Assembly: GCA_020854265.1 (NCBI GenBank)
Contig: JADZFU010000001.1
Span: forward strand, 30,938-94,937
DNA from: Candidatus Uhrbacteria bacterium
GTDB lineage: Bacteria; Patescibacteriota; Patescibacteriia; 2-12-FULL-60-25
Length of the DNA: 64,000 bases
Direction of reading: 5' to 3'
Shown: one piece after another, positions 1 through 8,682 of the stretch
Numbering within the stretch: position 1 is the stretch's first letter
Layout of the letters: each line of letters starts with the position of its first letter
The notes under the pieces: model-generated
Told to the model about the DNA's origin: nothing
What the model saw: only the letters and a program-made list of their open reading frames with translations
Database searches by the model: none
Program-made: the position numbers and the translations under genes

Positions 1-3000
1 AGACGGTCGCGGTAGGCGCGGCAACCGAGCATAGCCTGCGGCTCCGGCGTTCCGGCGAATGAGCGATCGCAGATCGCGGGCGTGGTCCAGCTATTATCCA
101 CTGCATATACCGTATCGCGGATTTCTTCGATGCGGACTTCGTCAATAAAGACCGAGCGGCCGCCGAGCGCTCCCGCAACGGTAAAGCGCAGGGTTGATGT
201 CGCGCCTTCAGGTCCGTTCCACAAACCTATCGTATACTGCTGCCAATCCGCTCCCAGAGTGGCGTTGCCGACAGCTACTGCCGGTGCTGCGAGACTCGGG
301 TTGCGAACCGACAAGGCAATGCTCAAACCGGAAGGACCTGGTGCCTTGGCCCAGAAGCTGACGCGATACAATCCTTGCGGACGAGAAATATACGAGACTT
401 CGGTATTGGCAGCCGCCGAGAATAGGCGGAGGGATGAGTCGCCGACCAAAAGCGATTCTGTCGAGATTTCACCTGCGGAGAATGTTCCGCGGCCATCACG
501 GAAGTTTTGGTTGACGGAAAGAAGGATATTGCCTGCACCTGAACCTGCAAAGCCTTTACAGCCAGCGGCAGGAGCCTGACAAACACGGCTTTGCGGAATG
601 ACGGCGTTATATGTACATTCGCCGGTTGTTTCGTTGAAGTCGCCGTCGGTGTTTTCGCAATCCGCGCGATTGGAACGGCGCGCAATGCGGAGCTGGGTAC
701 ATTCGTCTGAAGACAGGATTGTTTGCGATTCGTAGCGGTAGAAGACGTTTCCGTCGCGGTCATAGTACTGACGGCAATCGGGATCAACGCCTGTACGCCA
801 CAAAGCCGGATTACAGGAAACAGGATCCTTATACTGCCCATCCGGTCCGCGCTTCAAGGCCAAGTCAGGACCAATAACGGTCTCGCCCAATTCAACCGTG
901 AGCGGAGCAGCGGATGCGATCAAGCTGAAGGTGCGCAATTGATAACCCGATGATTCGGAACCCTCCCATGTAAAGAAGGTGCGGGTACGGGCTGCATCCG
1001 GTTTGCGGCATGAACGCAGATAGCTGAGCGACAAAGATTGCTCCCCGCCTGCTGTCGAAGCTTCAATGTTGGTGAATGTTTCGCAACCGACATCTTCCTG
1101 ACGACAAATGCTGGCCGTCGATGGAATGAAGTACGCCGTCCCCAAGTCGGCAGGATCGCTGAACCGCGGATCCGGATCTGCGACAAGATCAAATGAAGAA
1201 GCTTGTTTGCGATATTCGGCATATCCGACACACTCCTGCGGACAAAGATCGTTGGATGAGAGGATGGCTGGGATTTCTGGTCCCCCATTGCGGTCGGTAT
1301 ATCCCTGACAGCTTGCATCGACTTGGCGGCAGATTTTTGCAAAACGTCCACAAGCCGTTGATGTCGAGTTTTCGTCACAGCCGAGATCATCCGGTGGCAT
1401 CTTCATGTGAACGACGGGCAAAACGGTATTTGCTCCGTTAATGTAGGCCGTGGCGAATTCGCTTTCTTCTACCTGCACGGCATCAAGAAGCGTATTGCTG
1501 CCCGAGATGGAAAGCGTTGCCGAGCGGGTACCCGGAGCAGAGAGGAATGAACATTCGAAGCGCTGCCATGTGCTGCCGAGACCCGTAGCCGTCATATGCG
1601 GAAGAAGCTCGGTCGCAGTACATCCGTTTGAACGGAACAATGGGCCGGTAACCGCCGTGGAAATTGCTGCACCCGAACCGTCGGTTGATGTGTATTGGTT
1701 CAAGACAGTCGTGAAACTGGATGCGCCTGCTGTTTTGGCGCGTACATATATAGATAAGGTCAACAAACGTCCGCCGTTCATCGGAATGGTTTGTGTTGCG
1801 GCGGATGCGACGGTCTCGTAGGACGAAGCGCCGTCAAATCCGGCGGTACCTTCGGTAACGAGAGGCGGCAAGAATGCGCCCACCCCAGGAACCGACCAGT
1901 TCTCAAGTCGAGCAGGAGAGCCGGCGACGATTTCAAACGAGGGGTTCTGGATGTAATTTAATGATGAACCTCCTACTTCGGCAGCATAAAGCTTGGTACA
2001 GCCTTCGTCGCTCGCGGAACATGGCTGGATGGTGCTGTCGAAGTATGTTCGTGCCGACGTCCAGTTACCGGCCGAGTCGCGCGTCGTCGCATAGCCAAGA
2101 CAGCCGATATTTGAAGCAGAACAGACGCCGTAGTCTATCGTGGAGCGGAGATAGGATTCGTTTCTTCCCTGACGCGAGGTATACGACTGACAGCTGGCAA
2201 AATGCGCCGGACATTCGTCGGCATTGAACCGGTAGACGGTTTTTTCGGCGACACAGTAACCGAATCCTCCGACACACTCCCCTTTATCATTGCGGCGCAG
2301 ACAGGTTTGGATGTCGCGGCACTCTTGGCGGCGCTGCGAGAAACGTTCGGAAGCGAGCGTGTCGCTATAGCCGGCTAACTGACATTGCTGCTGGAATGAT
2401 GTGATGACCCAATTTGGATCGACCAAGCGGCACCACGGATTATCCGCATCGCGGTTTCCATCGGCATTACAACGCGTAAAGCCCTCGACCACTTCACCCA
2501 AGGTTACGCAGCGGCCGGTTGTACAGCGGTCAATATTTTGTTGGGAATTAGCTGCGAACTCCAAACCGACCGGCAAAATACGCATGGCACGGAGCTTGGC
2601 GAGATTTCCGGCACAGTATGCATAGGTGTAGCAGCGGCGGTCTTGGTTGCGGCGGGCGTCTGCCACAGGAACAAGTTCCCAATCACTCTTCAAGAATCCG
2701 TCACGCAATGCAGACGCGATGGTGATGCCGCCTTGAGTCCCTTTTGGCTGGATCGCGGAGGCAAGACTTTGGTCGGCGGTACAATTCCATAATCCTCGGT
2801 TGTCCGGACACGCGATCATTTCACCAACAATTTCTACGTCGCTAACACGAAGCAGATTTACCTGTTTGAGATCGATATTTGCTCGGCGCGTATCGGTCTG
2901 GTTGCGGCGAATCACGGCATCGGGGCTGGAAGCCTGGCGCTGGGCATCCAAATCGCTGAAATCAAAGGCACCGACAATGCCGCGCGACATGATGCGCTCC

Positions 3001-3944
3001 ATCATCTTGTTTGTAAGCGTATTGATAAACAGCGACGCCGTGTATTGAGCCAGCGATGCGAAGCCTTGTTCGAATGCCGTACCCATGGTTGCCAAAAATG
3101 CATCGGATTGCGACTGGGCTGGTTCTTTGACCAGCTTCTCGGTTGTCTGCTCTTTTACGAGGCTAGCGGGAGTACCGATTTTTTCGCTCACTTTGCCCTG
3201 TTCTACCGCTTTAAAGCCTTCACCCTCAAGTCGTTCAAGTTTTTTTCCAGCGACTTTTTTTGCAATAGCATCTGTCGAGCGGCCGAGAATGGTTGCACTC
3301 AAACCGATATCGCTCGTATCGTTGCGGATGCTGAAATTTACATTACTCAAAACATCCTCATTGGTGAGGGTGGCGGCCAGCTGTTCATAGTTTTGGACGA
3401 TGTCTTGAAAATCACATCGCGGACGGCCTGGGCGCTGCGCATTCGGATCAAGTCCGGGGATATTGGTCAGACCGCCTCCGATTGAGGATTGATTTCCGAG
3501 AGAAAATTGGAGATCAAGCAGGCTCGAAGGATTGGGTGGCGCGCATAAATCGATTCCGATGGTTTGAAAAAACGTGTTATTGGACAATGAGCCGATAAAT
3601 TCTCCTGCCGTGTCCCCTGCCACATTCTCGAGGTATTTTCCAAAACCGTCTTCAAATACGAGCGCGGCCTGCCCCTTGCCGCCAGACGCGATAAAGTTGG
3701 CTGCGTCATACGCGATTTGTCCTGCAAATTGACGGGCTGCGTTAAAGAAAGCTGTTACAGCCGCCTGCGCGAGCTGCTGAAGAATTGTGTCTAGAACACT
3801 TTGGGTTTTTTGCGGCACGTTTTCCACGATCGTGATCTGCGCCCGTGCTTGGTGCACGAAGAGCGGACTGCTGCCGACACCCAATATAGCCAGCAAGGCC
3901 ATGGATGCGGCGGCGATATGTTTGAAACGTGGGCGGAAATGCAT
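1..3944 (-). CDS. Giant Cys-rich secreted protein, C-terminus off left window edge (at least 1314 aa)
   Basis: Uninterrupted minus-strand frame from ATG at 3944 (MHFRPRFKHIAAASMALLAILGVGSSPLFVHQARAQITIVENV...) to the window edge; signal-peptide-like N-terminus; many Cys; two CBM_4_9-like segments (NYIQNPSFEIVAGSPARLENWSV... and ...SVFIDEVRIEE). Not in the ORF track because no stop is in the window. Confidence 0.85.
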   Translation of the reverse strand, partial: MHFRPRFKHIAAASMALLAILGVGSSPLFVHQARAQITIVENVPQKTQSVLDTILQQLAQAAVTAFFNAARQFAGQIAYDAANFIASGGKGQAALVFEDGFGKYLENVAGDTAGEFIGSLSNNTFFQTIGIDLCAPPNPSSLLDLQFSLGNQSSIGGGLTNIPGLDPNAQRPGRPRCDFQDIVQNYEQLAATLTNEDVLSNVNFSIRNDTSDIGLSATILGRSTDAIAKKVAGKKLERLEGEGFKAVEQGKVSEKIGTPASLVKEQTTEKLVKEPAQSQSDAFLATMGTAFEQGFASLAQYTASLFINTLTNKMMERIMSRGIVGAFDFSDLDAQRQASSPDAVIRRNQTDTRRANIDLKQVNLLRVSDVEIVGEMIACPDNRGLWNCTADQSLASAIQPKGTQGGITIASALRDGFLKSDWELVPVADARRNQDRRCYTYAYCAGNLAKLRAMRILPVGLEFAANSQQNIDRCTTGRCVTLGEVVEGFTRCNADGNRDADNPWCRLVDPNWVITSFQQQCQLAGYSDTLASERFSQRRQECRDIQTCLRRNDKGECVGGFGYCVAEKTVYRFNADECPAHFASCQSYTSRQGRNESYLRSTIDYGVCSASNIGCLGYATTRDSAGNWTSARTYFDSTIQPCSASDEGCTKLYAAEVGGSSLNYIQNPSFEIVAGSPARLENWSVPGVGAFLPPLVTEGTAGFDGASSYETVASAATQTIPMNGGRLLTLSIYVRAKTAGASSFTTVLNQYTSTDGSGAAISTAVTGPLFRSNGCTATELLPHMTATGLGSTWQRFECSFLSAPGTRSATLSISGSNTLLDAVQVEESEFATAYINGANTVLPVVHMKMPPDDLGCDENSTSTACGRFAKICRQVDASCQGYTDRNGGPEIPAILSSNDLCPQECVGYAEYRKQASSFDLVADPDPRFSDPADLGTAYFIPSTASICRQEDVGCETFTNIEASTAGGEQSLSLSYLRSCRKPDAARTRTFFTWEGSESSGYQLRTFSLIASAAPLTVELGETVIGPDLALKRGPDGQYKDPVSCNPALWRTGVDPDCRQYYDRDGNVFYRYESQTILSSDECTQLRIARRSNRADCENTDGDFNETTGECTYNAVIPQSRVCQAPAAGCKGFAGSGAGNILLSVNQNFRDGRGTFSAGEISTESLLVGDSSLRLFSAAANTEVSYISRPQGLYRVSFWAKAPGPSGLSIALSVRNPSLAAPAVAVGNATLGADWQQYTIGLWNGPEGATSTLRFTVAGALGGRSVFIDEVRIEEIRDTVYAVDNSWTTPAICDRSFAGTPEPQAMLGCRAYRDR

Positions 3945-3950
3945 ACAAGA

Positions 3951-4676
3951 CTAGGGTGCGGTAGGTGCGGTGGTTGTTGGATTGTTAATGGGGACTCCTT
4001 GCTTTGTTGCGGCCTGACGGATCTTGAGGACCTCGGCGTAGGTTGCGCGGTAGAGCGCAGTAACCTCGGCATCGGTGAGCGGCGAAATGGTCGCGCTGTC
4101 GGACAAACCGTTCTCTATGAGCAAGGCGCGCATGCGTGACGGAGAGACGGTTGCCGGATCGGGCGCGTTTTGGATGAAGGCCGCGGCACCAGTGAGCGTA
4201 CCGGGCGCTTGGACTTGCTCCACCTCGAGCAATGCGCTGAACGACGATGAGGCCGTTCCGCTCTGCTGCTGATTGGCGAGCTGGTCACAGCGCTGACCCT
4301 GCGGACAATTGGGATCGGACCCTTGTGCAATCTCGATTGCATCAATGATGTCATCAGAGTCCGTGTCCGCGAGATACGGCGAAGTGCGGTACGTATTAAG
4401 CTCGCTCCAATCGCTAAGACCGTCTCGGTCGGTGTCGCGCTCTCGAGACGCTTGAGCCTCATTGGCTTCGCGCGCCTGCTTCTCGTAGATGGGACGAGCT
4501 TGGTCAAGAACGGATTTTGGTACAAGGAACGGCGTACTCAAATGCGAACGCATGTAGGCAGTCGACAGGACGACGATAAGGATACCACAAATTCCGATAA
4601 TGCTCGCCGAAAAACGCCTCTCTCCGGGAAGCTGGCTCCACCATTCCTTTAACCGCGTGACAGGCTCCAAGGCCAT
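3951..4676 (-). CDS. Membrane-anchored thrombospondin type-3 repeat protein
   Basis: N-terminal TM, then RDTDRDGLSDWSELNTYRTSPYLADTDSDDIIDAIEIAQGSDPNCPQGQRC. Confidence 0.8.
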   Translation of the reverse strand: MALEPVTRLKEWWSQLPGERRFSASIIGICGILIVVLSTAYMRSHLSTPFLVPKSVLDQARPIYEKQAREANEAQASRERDTDRDGLSDWSELNTYRTSPYLADTDSDDIIDAIEIAQGSDPNCPQGQRCDQLANQQQSGTASSSFSALLEVEQVQAPGTLTGAAAFIQNAPDPATVSPSRMRALLIENGLSDSATISPLTDAEVTALYRATYAEVLKIRQAATKQGVPINNPTTTAPTAP

Positions 4677-4732
4677 GGGAAAAGTATAGCAAGCTTACCG
4701 ATATTCCGTAAGAAGAATTGGGGAAAAACTTA

Positions 4733-4741
4733 TGGTATACT
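4733..4741 (+). promoter_or_regulatory. Extended -10 (TGG-TATACT), 10 nt before hsp20 ATG
   Basis: TGGTATACT then 10 nt then ATG at 4752. Confidence 0.5.
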
Positions 4742-4751
4742 CCGTCCAAGT

Positions 4752-5135
4752 ATGCAGCCGCTATTCCCGAACATGGACGAGATGACGGAAGACTGGATCC
4801 GGCCCGATGCCGAAGGCCAATTATCGGTTGATGTATTTCGCGATGGCGATGCTCTTGTCATCCGATCCACGGTCGCCGGCGCAAAACCCGAGGATATTGA
4901 TGTTGCCGTAAACGGCGACCTGCTTACCATACGCGGCAAACGCGAGTTTAACCGCGAAATTAACGAGGATGATTGGTTCCATCGAGAGTGTTACTGGGGA
5001 AGTTTTAGCCGCAGTCTCGTTCTTCCCGTTGATGTGTACCCCGAACGCTCGGAAGCCTCCATTAAAGACGGCGTCCTTGAGATCCGTATTCCCATCCGCG
5101 GCGGCGGAGGTAAGATCCGCGTCAGAGAACTATGA
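4752..5135 (+). CDS. Hsp20/alpha-crystallin family small heat shock protein
   Basis: VDVFRDGDALVIRSTVAGAKPEDIDVAVNGDLLTIRGKRE...GSFSRSLVLP...GVLEIRIP. Confidence 0.9.
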   Translation: MQPLFPNMDEMTEDWIRPDAEGQLSVDVFRDGDALVIRSTVAGAKPEDIDVAVNGDLLTIRGKREFNREINEDDWFHRECYWGSFSRSLVLPVDVYPERSEASIKDGVLEIRIPIRGGGGKIRVREL

Positions 5136-7009
5136 TTGACCAGAAAAAAAGGGATATCCTGCTGACCACGCTGGTCATTTGCGGATTAGTTATCGGATTA
5201 AGCATTTCCATGGCTGCCGGTTTAGCTGCTGCAGCGTATGGCTATGACAATGCGTTTCGCGGAAGAATTTTCCCCGGTGTACGGGTAGCTGGCGTGCGCC
5301 TGGATGGACTGACGCCAGAAGCTGCGCGTCAACGTATCGAGCAATCGGTGGACGAAGCGCTCGACCCTGGCTTTGTTTTCCGATTCAAAGACAAAGAATT
5401 TAGCCTTCCACGGGCCACGGTATCGCTTGAAGATCCGGATGCATCACAAGATCTGGTACGGTATGACGCTGATCCAGCGATCATGAAAGCCTTTCAGGCC
5501 GGACGCGGAGGATCATTTTTAACGGATGCGATTACCCGCATGCGGATGTATGTCCAAACGGAGAATATTCCGCTCACAGCCGAGACAAATAAACCGCTTG
5601 TAAAGCGCCTGCTTTTGGCCGAACTGGAAAATGATTTACTCCCCGCAAAAGACGCCGAACTTATCGTTTCCATTCCAACCTCGACCGCAAGTTCCACTCT
5701 GATGATTAAAACCGAACCTGAACGTCTTGGAACCATGGCTGATCTTGATCCAGCGGTTGATGCCTTGTCTGCACAAGCCGCACGTCTTACCTTTCAACCG
5801 ATCCGTATCCAGACTTCGGAAATTGTTCCCAAGGTATTGGCGCGAGACATCTCCCCGCTTGAACCGTTTATCCCGGAATTTCTCCAGCATGCTCCGTTTA
5901 CTTTGATGCTTGAAAATAAGCCGTTCAAAGTAACGAGCTCGACTCTTGCTGGATGGATTGGCGTGAGCTCAACGCAAGAAGGCATGAAGCTGGCAATCGA
6001 TCCGACGAAACTTGTCGATACGCTAAAACCATTGGCCGCAACCGTGGTCCGTGAGGCAAAAGACGGAAGAATAGAAGTCGATGAAAACAACAAGCTTACG
6101 CTGTTTGAAGCGCCCATCGAAGGCGTGTCTATTGATACGGATGCCACGATTCAAGAGCTGGAAAAAAGCTGGCTGAGCGGCTCCACAACCATCCCCGTAA
6201 AATTTGCAAAAGTCGAACCAAAGATTCTTGGCGATGATGCCGAGCGTCTCGGAATTCATACCCGTCTTGGGATCGGCGAATCGGATTTCTCCGGATCCCC
6301 TACCAACCGCCGAAAAAACATGGCGCTAGGCGTCAAAAAAATGAATGGCGTGCTGATTGCGCCTGGAGAAGAATTCTCCCAGTTAAAAGCTCTCGGACCC
6401 ATTACCGGTGCCAATGGCTGGCTGCCGGAGCTGGTTATTAAAGGAAATGAAACCACGCCGGAGTTTGGCGGCGGATTATGCCAAGTCGGAACCACGAGCT
6501 TCCGCATGGCCTTGAAAGCCGGCCTGCAAATTACCCAGCGCCGCAATCACAGCTATCGCGTTCGATATTATGAACCGGCTGGTACCGATGCGACTATCTA
6601 TGAACCCGCGCCTGACTTCCGATTTAAAAATGATACGAATGGCTGGATTCTGATTACCGCCGAATCCAGAAATGACAAATTGTATTTCACCGCGTGGGGC
6701 ACGGATGACGGACGCAAAGCCGAACAAACTTATCCGCGCATCTACAATATCGTTGCTCCGCCGCCGACCAAATATATTCCTACAACCGATCTTCCGATTG
6801 GCAAGAAACGGTGTACGGAGAGCGCCCACGCAGGCGCAACCGCAAGTTTTGACTACACGGTTACGTATGCGAATGGCGAGGAAAAGAAAGAAACCTTTAC
6901 CAGCTACTATCGTCCATGGGGCGCAGTTTGCTTGGTTGGCGCAACCCCCGAAGAAGTTGCCGCAAGCCAAAGTACGGTCGATGAAACGGGTATAAATAAC
7001 CCAAATTGA
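5132..7009 (+). CDS. VanW family protein with peptidoglycan-binding-like N-terminal repeats
   Basis: N-terminal TM; FPGVRVAGVRLDGLTPEAARQRI; VanW core GGGLCQVGTTSFRMALKAGLQITQRRNHSYRVRYYEPAGTDATIYEP. Confidence 0.9.
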   Translation: MIDQKKRDILLTTLVICGLVIGLSISMAAGLAAAAYGYDNAFRGRIFPGVRVAGVRLDGLTPEAARQRIEQSVDEALDPGFVFRFKDKEFSLPRATVSLEDPDASQDLVRYDADPAIMKAFQAGRGGSFLTDAITRMRMYVQTENIPLTAETNKPLVKRLLLAELENDLLPAKDAELIVSIPTSTASSTLMIKTEPERLGTMADLDPAVDALSAQAARLTFQPIRIQTSEIVPKVLARDISPLEPFIPEFLQHAPFTLMLENKPFKVTSSTLAGWIGVSSTQEGMKLAIDPTKLVDTLKPLAATVVREAKDGRIEVDENNKLTLFEAPIEGVSIDTDATIQELEKSWLSGSTTIPVKFAKVEPKILGDDAERLGIHTRLGIGESDFSGSPTNRRKNMALGVKKMNGVLIAPGEEFSQLKALGPITGANGWLPELVIKGNETTPEFGGGLCQVGTTSFRMALKAGLQITQRRNHSYRVRYYEPAGTDATIYEPAPDFRFKNDTNGWILITAESRNDKLYFTAWGTDDGRKAEQTYPRIYNIVAPPPTKYIPTTDLPIGKKRCTESAHAGATASFDYTVTYANGEEKKETFTSYYRPWGAVCLVGATPEEVAASQSTVDETGINNPN

Positions 7010-7182
7010 CGCATCGTATCATTTGACATTTTTTTGGCTCTATGGTAAGAAGGAGTCAGTCCTTTGGGAGCCGTCTAGGTCTTAAAAACCGACGGGTCCG
7101 TTTTTTGTCTCTATTGAGCCTTTGTTTCACACTCAAATGTCAAAGGTTTGACAGATTGGATCCCCAAAGTTACCTTACAGGT

Positions 7183-7370
7183 CCATTGATCCTCAGTGTT
7201 CGTCCGTTGACCAGAATTGGAGCAATCCGCGTCCACGACAAGCATGGGATCTTTCCGCAGGGTGCCGCAGGTCTTCGGACTCGCTCTCCCCTATGGAAAG
7301 GTTTCTTGGATGCGGATTGCTCGAGCGCTGGTCGAAAGAACCCCACCGATAAGGTGGGGTTTTCGTTTTA
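7183..7370 (+). ncRNA. Candidate structured intergenic ncRNA with promoter and terminator
   Basis: TTGACA(7148)-17-TACCTT upstream; long pairing ttgaccag...gagcaatccgcgtcca / tggatgcggattgctc...ctggtcga; inner gatctttcc/ggaaaggtt; ends in a GC hairpin plus T run. Confidence 0.4.
7339..7370 (+). terminator. Rho-independent terminator
   Basis: ccccaccgataaggtggggttttcgtttt. Confidence 0.75.
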
Positions 7371-8285
7371 TTCGTTATCCGACAAGAACTTTTCTGCATC
7401 CAATGCCGCCATGCAGCCGGAACCGGCGGCTGTAACAGCCTGACGGTAACGTGCGTCTTGCACATCACCGCAAGCGAATAAGCCCGGGATATTTGTTTTG
7501 GATGAACCCGGAACGGTTTTGACGTAATTCTTTTCATCGAGATCGAGCAAGCCTTTGACGAGCGAGACATTCGGCTCATGGCCGATGGCGGCAAATACGC
7601 CGTCAATTTGCATTTCGCGCGTTTCGCCAGACTGCACATCTTTCAAGACAACGCCTTCGACTTTGTCCTTACCGAGAATATCCACGACTTCCGTGTTGAA
7701 GATAATTTCGATTTTCGGATTGTTTTTTACGCGCTCCTGCATGATTTTGGAGGCACGGAACTCGTCGCGGCGGTGGACGAGATACACCTTGCTCGCGAAA
7801 CGCGTGAGAAAAGACGATTCTTCCATGGCACTGTCTCCCCCGCCGACAACGATGACGTTTTTGTTCTTGAAGAAAAAGCCGTCGCAGGTTGCACATGCAG
7901 ACACCCCCTGACCGTACAGACGTTTTTCGTTTTCGAGGCCAAGACGGCGCGCCGTTGCACCGGTGGAAAGGATCACGGTTTTTGCTTGATAGGCTTTGCC
8001 TGCGGCCGTGACTTCGAATCCTCCTTCGATTTGTTTGAGCGAATCAACCATGGAGGAAATGATTTCGGTTTCGAAGCGCTGGGCCTGTTTGCGCATGACA
8101 GCCATAAGATCCGGACCTTGAACGCCGTGCTCAAATCCCGGAAAGTTTTCGACTTCGGTGGTGGTCATGAGCTGGCCGCCTGGTTCGGCACCTTCGAAAA
8201 GGAGCGGATTCAAGTCGGCACGTGCGGCATAAATAGCCGCCGTCCATCCGGCCGGACCGGAGCCGATGATGATTACGTTTCGCAT
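7368..8285 (-). CDS. trxB: Thioredoxin reductase
   Basis: MRNVIIIGSGPAGWTAAIYAARA; CATCDGFF active site; GGGDSAMEE; start trimmed to ATG at 8285. Confidence 0.95.
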   Translation of the reverse strand: MRNVIIIGSGPAGWTAAIYAARADLNPLLFEGAEPGGQLMTTTEVENFPGFEHGVQGPDLMAVMRKQAQRFETEIISSMVDSLKQIEGGFEVTAAGKAYQAKTVILSTGATARRLGLENEKRLYGQGVSACATCDGFFFKNKNVIVVGGGDSAMEESSFLTRFASKVYLVHRRDEFRASKIMQERVKNNPKIEIIFNTEVVDILGKDKVEGVVLKDVQSGETREMQIDGVFAAIGHEPNVSLVKGLLDLDEKNYVKTVPGSSKTNIPGLFACGDVQDARYRQAVTAAGSGCMAALDAEKFLSDNE

Positions 8286-8289
8286 GTGA

Positions 8290-8613
8290 TTAGGCGATAT
8301 ACGGTTTGAATTTTTCGAGGAAGGCCTCCTTTGGCATTGCTCCGACAAATCGGTCTACTTCTTTGCCGTCTTTGAAGACGATGACGGTCGGGATGGAGAG
8401 AACGCGGTACTCCGTTGAGAGATGCTGGTTATCGTCAACGTTAACCTTTCCGATTTTGAGTTTGGACTCGTCGATTTCGCTCGCTAGCTCATCGATAATC
8501 GGGCCGGTAATACGGCATGGTGGACACCAGACCGCCCAAAAGTCGACCGCAACCGGTGTTGAGGATGAAAGGACTTCGGCTTGAAAATTGGATTCGGAAA
8601 AGACATGTGCCAT
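8290..8613 (-). CDS. trxA: Thioredoxin (WCPPC active site)
   Basis: VAVDFWAVWCPPCRITGPIIDELA...KVNVDDNQHLSTEYRVLSIPTVIVFKDG. Confidence 0.92.
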   Translation of the reverse strand: MAHVFSESNFQAEVLSSSTPVAVDFWAVWCPPCRITGPIIDELASEIDESKLKIGKVNVDDNQHLSTEYRVLSIPTVIVFKDGKEVDRFVGAMPKEAFLEKFKPYIA

Positions 8614-8621
8614 AGGTCCCG

Positions 8622-8650
8622 ATCATAATTCCAAAACACTTGACCTGCAA
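8622..8650 (-). promoter_or_regulatory. trxA promoter: TTGCAG-17-TATGAT, 8 nt before ATG
   Basis: Reverse-strand reading of 8614-8650. Confidence 0.55.
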
Positions 8651-8682
8651 GCGGGCTTGGGAGCATGCTATTGGCCTTTCCT

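Noticed and set aside
7204-7339. Calling the vanW-trxB RNA a specific Rfam class (6S, SRP, RNase P, tmRNA)
   Set aside because: No diagnostic consensus (no GGAAG SRP loop, no RNase P or tmRNA core, no clear 6S bubble); left as an unclassified candidate.
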